Source: JAEXOD01 sp963667875
GTDB lineage: Bacteria > Bacteroidota > Ignavibacteria > Ignavibacteriales > Melioribacteraceae
Length of the DNA: 64,000 nt
NCBI GenBank assembly: GCA_963667875.2
Contig: CAXXGC010000001.1
Location: forward strand, 372,001 to 436,000
Direction of reading: 5' to 3'
The notes beneath the pieces are model-generated. The model saw nothing but the letters and a program-made list of their open reading frames with translations. It ran no database searches and had not been told where the DNA came from. The stretch's first letter is position 1, and each line of letters begins with the position of its first letter. Position numbers and translations under genes: made by a program. Of the stretch, positions 44,446 to 53,601 are shown piece after piece.

Positions 44446-45087
44446 ATGGAGGAATTAAAAAGTTTTTGTAGTCAATATAATAAATGGTCGCAGTTATTGG
44501 AAAATATAAGCGCAATTGAACGCTATATGGCTAAAGAACCATTAATTGTTGTAGATTATTGTAAATCAATTATTGAAACTATTTGCAAAACAATTTTAGA
44601 CGAAATAAATATTTCCTACGGTAATAAATGTACGACAAACGAATTGGTAAAAAAAACTTGTAGCGCATTAAAAGTTTTAGAAAATTCAAAAACATTGGCA
44701 AGTAGTTTTGCCAATGTTTCGCAAAATTTGGGGCAGTTCCGTAATGATTTTTCTATTATCGCTCATGGGGCATCACTTGCTGAAATTGAAAAGCGTAAAA
44801 TAATGATTGGTTCAGCAACAATAAAATTTATGGTTAGTACATTTGAACAATTGGCAATATTCTTAATTACAATTTACCAAGATGAATATCCGCTTATGAT
44901 AGGCACTAAACCTAAATACGAAGATAATAAAGGATTTAATGATTTCTTTGATAGTGAAAAGGAAGATATTTTGATTGGTGGGTATGGGCCATATAGCGCA
45001 AGCGAGGTTTTATTTAATGTAGAAATAGCAGCTTATAACACAGAACTCCAAAATTACAAAATGAATAACCATGAAAACAATATTTGA
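44446..45087 (+). CDS. Abi_C-like accessory protein in the type I operon
   Basis: The 213-residue protein resembles the C-terminal domain of abortive infection proteins (Abi_C). It has an early ESLCKTIL-like helix (ETICKTILDEI, about 44-54) and the hallmark LGQFRNDFSIIAHG (about 97-110), then a hydrophobic helix (KFMVSTFEQLAIFLITIY). The R-N...H-G pattern is of HEPN type, though the spacing of seven residues between Arg and His is wider than the classical RX4-6H. It begins two bases after the hsdS stop with GGAGG inside its own start region and overlaps hsdR by 17 bases, so it is part of the operon. It may be a back-up effector that acts if restriction fails; this is inference. Confidence 0.7.
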   Translation: MEELKSFCSQYNKWSQLLENISAIERYMAKEPLIVVDYCKSIIETICKTILDEINISYGNKCTTNELVKKTCSALKVLENSKTLASSFANVSQNLGQFRNDFSIIAHGASLAEIEKRKIMIGSATIKFMVSTFEQLAIFLITIYQDEYPLMIGTKPKYEDNKGFNDFFDSEKEDILIGGYGPYSASEVLFNVEIAAYNTELQNYKMNNHENNI

Positions 45088-48000
45088 ATCGGATGTAGAA
45101 CAATTAGTGGTAGAGCTGTTTGAACAGCAGGGATATTTTTATCTTACTCCTGAAGAGCAGGAAAACGAACGTGGTGATTTAAGCGAGGTGATATTAAAAA
45201 CCCGGTTAAAAGATAATTTAGAAAGGTTAAATCCTTATATACCACACCAAACAATAGATTATGTATGCAAACAGATAATAAATATACCATCTTTTAACTT
45301 GCAGACCGATAACGAAACCTTTCATAATATACTTACCGAAGGCGTGCCTGTTGAATATATGTATGATGGGGAAACAGTTTATAACACCGTAAAAATAATA
45401 GATTTTGAAAACATACACGATAATGAATTTGTAGTGTGCAATCAGTTTACGGTAACGGAAAATAATTACACAAAACGTCCCGATATAATATTGTTTATAA
45501 ATGGTATTCCGGTTGTAGTAATTGAATTAAAAAATCCCGCCGATGAAAACGCAAAAATAGATAAAGCATTTACACAGTTACAAAACTATAAAAACAGTGT
45601 TACAAGTTTATTTTGTTATAACTGCATAATGGTTATATCCGATGGGTTAGATGCCAAAGCTGGCATAATATCCTCGGAATATTCGAGATTTATAACATGG
45701 AAAACAAGCGACGGAACAAAAGAGGATAAATTAACAATTCCCCAAATAATTACACTTATACGGGGTATGTTAAATAAAACCACGCTGTTGGATTTAATTA
45801 ACAGGTTTATAGTATTTGAAACAACAAAAATAGTTAATCCGCAAACGGAATTAATTACAATAACCACAATAAAAAAAATAGCTTCATATCATCAATATTA
45901 TGCGGTAAACCGTGCGGTTGAATCAACCATACGGGCAGCGTATCTTTCAAATACTACAAAATATCTTGCAAATGAAGCCCCCGAAATATATGGTGCGCCG
46001 TCTGTATTAACACAAATTAAAGGTGATAAAAAAGCGGGTGTTGTTTGGCATACACAAGGGAGCGGAAAATCGCTTACAATGGTTTTTTATACGGGTAAAA
46101 TAGTACTTGCTTTGGATAATCCAACAATTGTAGTATTAACCGATAGAAACGACCTTGACGGCCAATTATTTGATACTTTTACAAACTGCAAACAATTATT
46201 GCGGAATGTTCCGGTGCAGGCAGAAAACAGGAATCATTTAAAACAGTTGTTAAAAGTTGCCGCCGGGGGTATAGTATTTACAACAATACAAAAGTTTTTT
46301 CCCGCTGACGGAAGCGGTGAATATGATTTACTTTCCGATAGAAAAAATATAGTAGTAATTGCCGATGAAGCACACCGCAGTCAATATGGTTTTGCGGCAA
46401 AAACAAATTATAATAAAGCCGGTGTTTCAACAACTTATGGTTATGCCAAATATTTACGCGATGCACTGCCTAATGCGTCTTTTATTGGTTTTACAGGCAC
46501 GCCAATTGAAAGTGCCGATATTTCAACTCCGGCTGTTTTTGGCAACTATATTGATATTTATGATATAGAAAAATCGGTTTCGGACGGCGCGACAGTAAGG
46601 ATTTATTACGAATCAAGACTTGCTAAAATACATTTAAAGGAAGAAGAAAAGGACAAAATTGATGATGAAGTTGATGCCATTACGGAAGATGAAGAAAATA
46701 CAACTTTGGAAGACGCAAAATCGAAATGGGCACAATTAGAGGCTGTAGTTGGGCATAAAGAAAGGATAAAAGAAGTAGCTGCCGATATTGTAAGCCATTT
46801 TGAAAAGAGGCAGGAAACATTTGAAGGAAAAGGGATGATAGTTTGTATGAGTCGTAGAATTGCAGTTGAACTTTATGACGAAATTATAAAAATACATCCC
46901 AATTGGCACAATAAAGATAAAAACAAAGGACTTATTAAAGTAATAATGACAACTTCATCATCCGATCCGCAAAGTTGGCAGCCGCATCAAACCACAAAAC
47001 AAGATCGCAGGGAATTAGGTGCACGGTTTAAAGATAATAATGACCCGTTAAAACTTGTTATTGTGCGCGATATGTGGTTAACGGGATTTGATGTGCCATG
47101 TTTACATACAATGTATGTAGATAAACCGATGCGCGGGCATAGTTTAATGCAGGCAATAGCCCGTGTAAACAGAGTTTATAAAGATAAACCGGGCGGGTTA
47201 ATTGTTGATTATATAGGGATTGCTTCGGACTTAAAAAAAGCACTTGTTACTTATACCGAAAGCGGCGGGCAGGGACATCCTGTTGTGGATCAGATGCAGG
47301 CTGTTAAAGTTATGCTTGAAAAATACGAAATAATAACACAAATGTTTGGGGAATTTGATTTTAAGGAATTTTTGACCGCAGATACAAGGCGTAAACTTGA
47401 AATTATATTGGAAGCTCAAGAATATATATTAGGGGTTAAAGAAAGGAAAGAACGTTTTATTAAACAAGTGGTTTTGTTAAGTAAAGCGTTTGCGCTTTCG
47501 GTACCTAACCAAAAAGCTATGAAAATTAAAGAAGAAGTGGGATTTTTTCAGGCTGTTAAGGCACGTCTTGTAAAATATGATCCAAACGAAAAAGGAAAAT
47601 CAAATATTGAAATTGAAACCGCAATACGTCAAATAGTTGATAAAGCTATAGCAGGTGACGGAATTATTGATGTGTTTGACGCGGCAGGAATTAAAAAACC
47701 GGATATTTCGATACTTTCCGATGAGTTTTTACAGGAAGTTAAAAACATGCAGCGTAAAAACCTTGCGTTGGAACTTCTAAAAAAAATATTAAATGATGAA
47801 ATCAAAATACGTTCTAAAAAGAATTTAATTCAGAGCAGGAAATTTTCCGAAATGCTGGAAAACTCAATAAGGAAATATCAAAATAATCTTTTAACCGCTG
47901 TTCAAATTATTGATGAATTAATAAATTTAGCTAAAAACATAAAAGAAGAAGAAAATAAATATAAAAAATACAACTTATCGGAAGAAGAGTTTGCGTTTTA

Positions 48001-48271
48001 TGGTGCATTGGCCGAAAACCAAAGCGCAAAAGAAGTACTTGGAGACGAACAACTAAGGGTTATTACAGTTGAAGTTTATAAAAGCGTAAAAGGTAACGCT
48101 ACTATTGATTGGAAATTAAAAGAAAGTGTACGAGCCCGTTTAAGAAGAGATGTAAAACGTGTTCTTAAAAAATATGGTTATCCGCCCGATATGCAATTAG
48201 CCGCTACTGAAAATATTTTAAAACAGGCCGAACAACTTGCCGATATTTGGGCCGGGGAAGACTATTATTAA
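45071..48271 (+). CDS. hsdR: Type I restriction endonuclease subunit R
   Basis: The 1066-residue protein starts with a PD-(D/E)XK nuclease domain: Asp138 in RPDIILF and Glu152-x-Lys154 in VIELKNP, plus the QLQNYK motif. Two RecA-like helicase domains follow, with Walker A TQGSGKSLT (Lys333), DEAHR (from Asp432), FTGTPI and the late motif QAIARVNRVY. A long helical C-terminus binds the methylase core. It translocates DNA with ATP and cuts unmodified DNA far from the site. All catalytic residues are intact and the frame is full length, so restriction should be functional. It is the last gene of the operon. Confidence 0.96.
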   Translation: MKTIFESDVEQLVVELFEQQGYFYLTPEEQENERGDLSEVILKTRLKDNLERLNPYIPHQTIDYVCKQIINIPSFNLQTDNETFHNILTEGVPVEYMYDGETVYNTVKIIDFENIHDNEFVVCNQFTVTENNYTKRPDIILFINGIPVVVIELKNPADENAKIDKAFTQLQNYKNSVTSLFCYNCIMVISDGLDAKAGIISSEYSRFITWKTSDGTKEDKLTIPQIITLIRGMLNKTTLLDLINRFIVFETTKIVNPQTELITITTIKKIASYHQYYAVNRAVESTIRAAYLSNTTKYLANEAPEIYGAPSVLTQIKGDKKAGVVWHTQGSGKSLTMVFYTGKIVLALDNPTIVVLTDRNDLDGQLFDTFTNCKQLLRNVPVQAENRNHLKQLLKVAAGGIVFTTIQKFFPADGSGEYDLLSDRKNIVVIADEAHRSQYGFAAKTNYNKAGVSTTYGYAKYLRDALPNASFIGFTGTPIESADISTPAVFGNYIDIYDIEKSVSDGATVRIYYESRLAKIHLKEEEKDKIDDEVDAITEDEENTTLEDAKSKWAQLEAVVGHKERIKEVAADIVSHFEKRQETFEGKGMIVCMSRRIAVELYDEIIKIHPNWHNKDKNKGLIKVIMTTSSSDPQSWQPHQTTKQDRRELGARFKDNNDPLKLVIVRDMWLTGFDVPCLHTMYVDKPMRGHSLMQAIARVNRVYKDKPGGLIVDYIGIASDLKKALVTYTESGGQGHPVVDQMQAVKVMLEKYEIITQMFGEFDFKEFLTADTRRKLEIILEAQEYILGVKERKERFIKQVVLLSKAFALSVPNQKAMKIKEEVGFFQAVKARLVKYDPNEKGKSNIEIETAIRQIVDKAIAGDGIIDVFDAAGIKKPDISILSDEFLQEVKNMQRKNLALELLKKILNDEIKIRSKKNLIQSRKFSEMLENSIRKYQNNLLTAVQIIDELINLAKNIKEEENKYKKYNLSEEEFAFYGALAENQSAKEVLGDEQLRVITVEVYKSVKGNATIDWKLKESVRARLRRDVKRVLKKYGYPPDMQLAATENILKQAEQLADIWAGEDYY

Positions 48272-48295
48272 TTATGAATGGTGAATTATTAATTA

Positions 48296-48480
48296 TGAAT
48301 TAAAAGATTGTCGGAACAATGATTTGCCTGATTTTAGGATTGCCATGATTGTGATAATTGTCTTGAACTGTGATTTATATGATTAAAATGATTTTGAGGA
48401 GGGGAATATCAAATTTGATGGTTCTTAAAAATAAATCATAGAACACTGATTTGCACAGATTGGGCGGATTTACACAGATT
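48296..48480 (+). repeat. Single copy of the dispersed intergenic repeat
   Basis: The segment from AATTAAAAGATTGTC to GCGGATTTACACAGATT matches the start of the unit at 39041-39220 in the same orientation with few differences. It fills most of the gap after hsdR and thus brackets the restriction operon together with the array at 39-41 kb. Confidence 0.85.
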
Positions 48481-48595
48481 ATAATTAATAAAAATTTTAT
48501 ACAGCTGCAAACCAATATTATGCCCACTTGGGAAAATGGAAAAAACGTCTTGAAAAATTTATGGCGTAAATTACATTAATTTGTTTGTTGTTGAT

Positions 48596-48633
48596 TTGAC
48601 TTAGACTAAAATTAACACTAAATTTAGGTCTAA
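48596..48633 (+). promoter_or_regulatory. Promoter and operator of the Phd/RelE pair
   Basis: TTGACT (48596-48601) and TAAATT (48619-48624) are spaced by 17 bases. An inverted repeat, TTAGACTAAA (48601-48610) and TTTAGGTCTAA (48623-48633), overlaps both boxes. Binding of the antitoxin there would block transcription, the usual autoregulation of this TA type. AGGAGA precedes the first ATG. Confidence 0.6.
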
Positions 48634-48647
48634 ATATAGGAGAATTT

Positions 48648-48938
48648 ATGAAATATAGCGAAACAATAAAACCGATAAGTTACTTAAAAGCACACGCAAG
48701 CGAAATAATTAAAGATATATCCGAAAATCAAAAAACCATGATCATAACACATAATGGTGAGGCAAAAGCCGTTGTTCAAGATATTCAAAGTTATGAAAAA
48801 ATGCAAGATAGTCTTGCGATGTTAAAATTAGCTGCCTTAAGCAACGCAGAATTAAAACGGGGAGAATATCAAACCGCTAAAGAGACCTTTAATGAACTTG
48901 ATAAAGAAATAGAAGAGTATAAAAAAAATGCCTTCTAA
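48648..48938 (+). CDS. Phd/YefM-family antitoxin
   Basis: The 96-residue protein begins MKYSETIKPISYLKAHASEII and continues with MIITHNGEAKAVVQDIQSYEKM, the usual Phd/YefM DNA-binding fold (about 1-55). The charged C-terminal half (LKRGEYQTAKETFNELDKEIEEYKK) should be unfolded alone and wrap around the toxin. It neutralises the RelE/ParE-type toxin encoded next and probably represses the pair through the inverted repeat upstream. AGGAGA lies at a good distance from the ATG. It overlaps the toxin gene by 11 bases. Confidence 0.92.
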   Translation: MKYSETIKPISYLKAHASEIIKDISENQKTMIITHNGEAKAVVQDIQSYEKMQDSLAMLKLAALSNAELKRGEYQTAKETFNELDKEIEEYKKNAF

Positions 48939-49254
48939 ATTAATTATTGTAAAGTCGGCTAAAATTGATTTAATGGAAATTTACAAATATATTGCAAAAA
49001 ATGATTCCATTGAAAGAGCTGATGATATTTATAATAATATCAAATCGAAATGTTTAAGTTTATTGGAAACGCCTGAAAAAGGACATATACCTGCCGAATT
49101 TTTGTTTGTGGGAGTAAGAGAATATTTGGAAGTCCATTACAAGAAAATTAGAATAATTTATCAAGTTAATAAAAATACCGTTATTGTGCACTGCATCCTT
49201 GACGGGAGACGAAATATCCGGAGTATTCTAAATGATAGGTTGTTACGATTATAA
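48928..49254 (+). CDS. RelE/ParE-family toxin
   Basis: The 108-residue protein has the RelE/ParE outline: SAKIDLMEIYKYIAKNDS near the N-terminus, a central GVREYLEVHYKKIRIIYQVNKN, and VIVHCILDGRRNI close to the C-terminus. Basic and aromatic residues of the putative active face (Arg in GVRE, Tyr in RIIYQV, Arg in DGRRN) are kept. RelE members cut mRNA on ribosomes while ParE members poison gyrase; the sequence does not settle which. Translation is coupled to the antitoxin by overlap. The pair may stabilise the defence island. Confidence 0.9.
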   Translation: MPSKLIIVKSAKIDLMEIYKYIAKNDSIERADDIYNNIKSKCLSLLETPEKGHIPAEFLFVGVREYLEVHYKKIRIIYQVNKNTVIVHCILDGRRNIRSILNDRLLRL

Positions 49255-49600
49255 TAATTCGCACCGGTCAAAAAAAAGTAAAGGATTTGTTAAATAATTG
49301 TTATTACCAACACGCATTAATAAAATATCAGGAATAACTAAATAATTGTATAAATGATTTTGCCAAATATAATATCAATCAGGCTTCGCTTCAAATAAGG
49401 AAAATGAAAAAACGAATTGCAGCTAAAAAGCGGGTTGGGGTGTCTGATTTTTATAATTGCCGGTCAAGCAATGAAAACGATTATTGGCAAATATACATAT
49501 AGCACTATTTGGCTATTAATAAATCTCAATCACCAAATTCCTTCGACTATTTGGGGTGTGTTACTATCAAATAATAATGTAAATTTAACTTATAAATATT
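49255..49600 (+). pseudogene. Possible decayed coding remnant
   Basis: One frame between about 49295 and 49590 reads like protein with scattered stops (for instance CINDFAKYNINQASLQIRK, then KKRVGVSDFYNCRSSNENDY). No family is recognised. It could equally be chance in AT-rich DNA. Nothing else is seen in this 380-base gap. Confidence 0.25.
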
Positions 49601-49636
49601 ATATTAAGATATTAAAATATTTTTAGAAGTTGTGAT

Positions 49637-51202
49637 ATGAAAAAAGAATTTAATATAACCGGAACTTGTATTAAAGAAGAACATTATATGGTAAATATTA
49701 GTGGAAAAATTAAACCGATAATGGAGTTGATTGAAAAAGGAAAATATTTTATAATAAATAAACCAAGGCAATATGGTAAAACAACTACATTTCACGAAAT
49801 ATGGAAATGTTTAGAAAAAGCCAATGATTATCTTCCTATTAAACTTAGTTTTGAAGGAATAGGTGATGAAATATTTGAGGATCCCAAAATATTTTGCCCA
49901 AAGTTTATGGGGTTTTTGGCAGAAAGTATAACTGTTAAAAAAAGGGGTTTGTCCGGAATCTTTACTAAATATTTAAATGAAATAAACAGTTTCGATTCGT
50001 TAGGTAAAGCAATTACAAATGCTTTAAAAGAGATAAATAAAAAAGTGGTTTTATTAATTGATGAGGTAGATAAAAGCAGTAATAATCAGTTGTTTTTAAG
50101 TTTTTTGGGTATGCTTAGGGATAAGTACTTAAAGCAAAAAGAAGGTGCCGATATAAGTTTTTATAGTGTAGTACTTGCCGGAGTGTATGATGTAAAAACA
50201 TTAAAACTAAAATTGAGTACTGAAGAAGAAGCCAAATATAATAGTCCTTGGAATATTGCCGCTGAATTTAAAATTGATATGACATTTAATCCCGATGAAA
50301 TTGAAACAATGTTACAGGATTATATTAATTGTACAAGTGCAAAACTTGATAAAAAAATAATTTCAGAAAGGATATATTTTTATACAAGCGGGTATCCATT
50401 TTTAGTTAGCAAATTATGCAAAGTTATTGAAGAGGACTTGGGCAAAAGAGACTGGCTGGTAAATGATGTGGATGAAGCCGTTAAACGTTTATTAAAAGAA
50501 AGTAATACTAATTTTGACAGCATAATCCAAAATATTGAAAAATACAACGATTTATATAAATTGGTGGAAAAAGTAATATTGGGTAACGAACTTATACCTT
50601 TTACTATTTCCAGACCAATGATAAATTTGGGTGTAGTTTTGGGAATATTTAACCAAAAAAACGGCTTTGTAACAATACATAATAAAATATATGAGGAATA
50701 TTTAACCCAGCATATTGTTGTTGGATTGCAGGAAAGAGGTTTTGATAATGGAATATCAAGGAATATAATAAGTACAAGTTATATAAAACCAAACGGAAAA
50801 CTGGATTTAGAAAAAGCATTACTTAAATTTCAGGAAGTTATAAAAGAGAAATATAATAAAACCGATTTATTAAAAAGTGATGAGTTTTTGGAAAATGATT
50901 TAAGGCTTTTATTTTTTGTATTTATTAAACCTATAATTAATGGGATTGGGTTCAGCTTTAAGGAAGTGCAGACAAGTGAAGAAAAACGTATGGATGTTGT
51001 TATAATATTCCGTGACGAAAAATTTGTAGTAGAATTAAAAATATGGCGGGGCCAAGAATATCACAAACAGGGAATTGGCCAGCTTAAAGAATATATGCAA
51101 AAAGAGGGTGTAAAAAAAGGTTATATGATTATTATGGATAAAAACAAAAATAAGCAGTTTACATTTGGAGAGGAAAATGGAATTTTTATGGTTTATTTGT
51201 AA
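49637..51202 (+). CDS. AAA-like ATPase with C-terminal PD-(D/E)XK nuclease-like domain
   Basis: The 521-residue protein has an N-terminal P-loop NTPase: the degenerate Walker A NKPRQYGKTTT (about 46-56) and Walker B VVLLIDEVDKSS (about 137-148). A winged-helix-like middle follows (about 300-370, ITISRPMINLGVVLGIFNQKNGFVTIHN). The C-terminal 110 residues contain KRMDVVIIFRDEKFVVELKIWRG, the D...ExK core of a PDDEXK nuclease, then GIGQLKEYM. This architecture is common in Bacteroidota as 'AAA-like plus PDDEXK' proteins of unknown role, often near mobile or defence genes. It lies alone downstream of the TA pair. A defence or element-borne nuclease is a reasonable inference. Confidence 0.83.
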   Translation: MKKEFNITGTCIKEEHYMVNISGKIKPIMELIEKGKYFIINKPRQYGKTTTFHEIWKCLEKANDYLPIKLSFEGIGDEIFEDPKIFCPKFMGFLAESITVKKRGLSGIFTKYLNEINSFDSLGKAITNALKEINKKVVLLIDEVDKSSNNQLFLSFLGMLRDKYLKQKEGADISFYSVVLAGVYDVKTLKLKLSTEEEAKYNSPWNIAAEFKIDMTFNPDEIETMLQDYINCTSAKLDKKIISERIYFYTSGYPFLVSKLCKVIEEDLGKRDWLVNDVDEAVKRLLKESNTNFDSIIQNIEKYNDLYKLVEKVILGNELIPFTISRPMINLGVVLGIFNQKNGFVTIHNKIYEEYLTQHIVVGLQERGFDNGISRNIISTSYIKPNGKLDLEKALLKFQEVIKEKYNKTDLLKSDEFLENDLRLLFFVFIKPIINGIGFSFKEVQTSEEKRMDVVIIFRDEKFVVELKIWRGQEYHKQGIGQLKEYMQKEGVKKGYMIIMDKNKNKQFTFGEENGIFMVYL

Positions 51203-51378
51203 TTCCGGTTTTGATAGACAAAAAAAATTATTGCATATAAACGGAACAACACCCTTCAATAATATAATAAACCAAACCCCTATAATATAATCAAAACAAC
51301 AAATTATAGTATTTAATAAAAAAATTTCCTAATTTTATACTTGTTTTATTTTAAAAATAGCAAGATTAGGAGCTAAAA

Positions 51379-53550
51379 ATGAATAATGAGATTTCCAATG
51401 GAGAGTTGGAAAAGGAATTACACCTTAAAAATGACTTCACACCACCAACTTACGATCAGTGGAAACAGGTTGTAATAAACGACCTAAAAGGTGCTGATTT
51501 TGATAAAAAATTAATCACTAAAACTTACGAAAATATTAATCTTAACCCTATTTATACTAAATCCGACTTAGAAAATTTAACTTTTACCGATAATTTACCC
51601 GGTTTTGAAAATTATGTGCGCGGATTAAAATCATCCGGTTATTTAAAAGACGGCTGGCAATTGGCACAGCAGTTTAATACTCCCGATGCGGAAGTTTTTA
51701 ACACTACTATTAAACTTGAACTTGAAAAAGGATTAAATTCGGTTTCGTTTGCAATAGATTTGGCTTCGCAAAAAGGATTAGATGCCGATTATGCAAAAGC
51801 TGAAGAAGTTGGAAAAAACGGTTTGTCAATATCGGGATTAAACAGTTTAACACGCGCTTTAAATGGTATAGATATTACAAAATACCCGGTTAACGTTTTT
51901 ACCGGATTTTCATCACTTCCGTTTTTAATGTTATTTGCCGCGTATTGCAAAAATGAAAATATTGACCCGGCAAAAGTAACCGGTTGTATTTACGCAAATC
52001 CAATTGGATTTATGTTATTGAACGGTAAAATGCCAATAACAGTTGAAAAAGCTTTAGACGAACTTAAATTAAGTCTTGAATTTGCAAAAAAACAATTCCC
52101 AAATATTAAAGTTATTAACTCGTGCGGGTTTAGCTTAAATAGCGCGGGTGCAAGTGCCGTACAGGAATTAGCTTTTGTTTTTGCCGGTGTTGTTGAATAT
52201 GTTAACGCTATGGTTTTAAGAGGAATGGTAGCTGAAGATGTTTTTAATCAAATACGTGTTACTTTTGGAATTTCTTCATTTTATTTTATGGAAGTTGCAA
52301 AATTACGTGCCGCAAAATTATTATGGTCAAATTTAGTTAGAGCTTTTGAATTGGATCCTGAAAAATATAAAATGTTTGTTCATGCCCGTACTTCAACGTA
52401 CAATCAAACAAAATACGATCCTTATGTGAACATGCTGCGTACAACAACCGAAGCTTTTTCGGCAATAGTTGGCGGAATTGATAGTTTACATACAAACGCA
52501 TTTGACGAGGAATTTAATATCCCCGATGAGTTTTCGCGCCGCATTGCACGTAACACACAAATTATATTAAAAGAAGAATCACAATTGGCAAAATTAGTAG
52601 ATCCTGCCGGCGGTTCGTATTACGTTGAAAAACTTACAGATGAAATTGCAAACTCAAGTTGGAAATTATTACAGGAAGTTGAAAAACAAGGCGGTATGTT
52701 TGCAGCAATTCAAAACAATTTTGTACAAAATGAAATTAAAAAAACAAGCGATTTAAGAATAGCCGATTTAGCTAAACGTAAATCTATTCTTGTTGGCACA
52801 AATATGTATGCCAATATGAAAGAAACTTTACCGGAACAAAAAACATTCGATAAAGCTGCTTTTGTTAAAAAACGTGCCGAATATTTACAAAAATTCCGTG
52901 TTTGCGGCACAAACAAAAAAAATGCCGCCATAATAGAAAAATTAAATAAATTAGTTAATTCCCAATCGGCCGAACTTTTTGAAACGGGTGTATCGGCGTT
53001 TGTTGAAGGAGCTACACTTGGTGAAGTGGTTAATACATTACACGCAGGAATTGAAGAGTCGGTAACTATTTATCCTCTACATCTTTATAAATTAGCGGGA
53101 ATATTTGAAGAATTACGTGATATTGCGGAAAATTATAAAACCAAAAACGGTTTTGCTCCAAAACTATTCCTTGCAACAATGGGTCCGGTAAAACAACATA
53201 AAGGAAGAGCGGATTTTTCGCGCGGATTTTTTGAAGTTGCGGGATTTGATGTTATTTATCCAAATAGTTTAAATACATCGGAAGAAGCAATTGAAGCTTT
53301 GTTAAAATCGGAAGCAAAAGCGGTTGTTATTTGTTCAACCGATGATACTTATCCCGAAATTGTACCTGCTTTTATGCAGGAATTAAAAAGTAAAAACAGT
53401 GAAATTTTAGTTGTTTTGGCAGGTTATCCAAAAGAACAGATTGAAGCACATAAAGAAGCCGGAGTAAATGAATTTATTTATTTAGGCTGCGACGCTTGTT
53501 CGTTATTAAAACGTGTTTTAAATAAAACAATTGAACTTTCAACAAAATAA
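51379..53550 (+). CDS. mutA: Methylmalonyl-CoA mutase small subunit
   Basis: The 723-residue protein aligns in outline with MutB next to it: a TIM-barrel mutase domain (about 30-560) and a C-terminal flavodoxin-like domain (about 590-720). In the latter the cobalamin-binding DxHxxG is absent; the matching place reads MGPVKQHKGRADF. This loss is the mark of the non-catalytic small subunit. With MutB it forms the heterodimer that interconverts methylmalonyl-CoA and succinyl-CoA for propionate metabolism in the cytoplasm. TTAGGAG precedes the ATG. First gene of the operon; mutB follows after 51 bases. Confidence 0.94.
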   Translation: MNNEISNGELEKELHLKNDFTPPTYDQWKQVVINDLKGADFDKKLITKTYENINLNPIYTKSDLENLTFTDNLPGFENYVRGLKSSGYLKDGWQLAQQFNTPDAEVFNTTIKLELEKGLNSVSFAIDLASQKGLDADYAKAEEVGKNGLSISGLNSLTRALNGIDITKYPVNVFTGFSSLPFLMLFAAYCKNENIDPAKVTGCIYANPIGFMLLNGKMPITVEKALDELKLSLEFAKKQFPNIKVINSCGFSLNSAGASAVQELAFVFAGVVEYVNAMVLRGMVAEDVFNQIRVTFGISSFYFMEVAKLRAAKLLWSNLVRAFELDPEKYKMFVHARTSTYNQTKYDPYVNMLRTTTEAFSAIVGGIDSLHTNAFDEEFNIPDEFSRRIARNTQIILKEESQLAKLVDPAGGSYYVEKLTDEIANSSWKLLQEVEKQGGMFAAIQNNFVQNEIKKTSDLRIADLAKRKSILVGTNMYANMKETLPEQKTFDKAAFVKKRAEYLQKFRVCGTNKKNAAIIEKLNKLVNSQSAELFETGVSAFVEGATLGEVVNTLHAGIEESVTIYPLHLYKLAGIFEELRDIAENYKTKNGFAPKLFLATMGPVKQHKGRADFSRGFFEVAGFDVIYPNSLNTSEEAIEALLKSEAKAVVICSTDDTYPEIVPAFMQELKSKNSEILVVLAGYPKEQIEAHKEAGVNEFIYLGCDACSLLKRVLNKTIELSTK

Positions 53551-53601
53551 TTTTGAATATTAACGGTAAATACCGCTATATAAATTTAGAGGAATTTAAA
53601 A

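Noticed and set aside
49417..49626. 69-residue plus-strand frame before the AAA ATPase gene
   Set aside because: No ribosome site, no family features, and a different frame of the same stretch looks more like decayed coding sequence.
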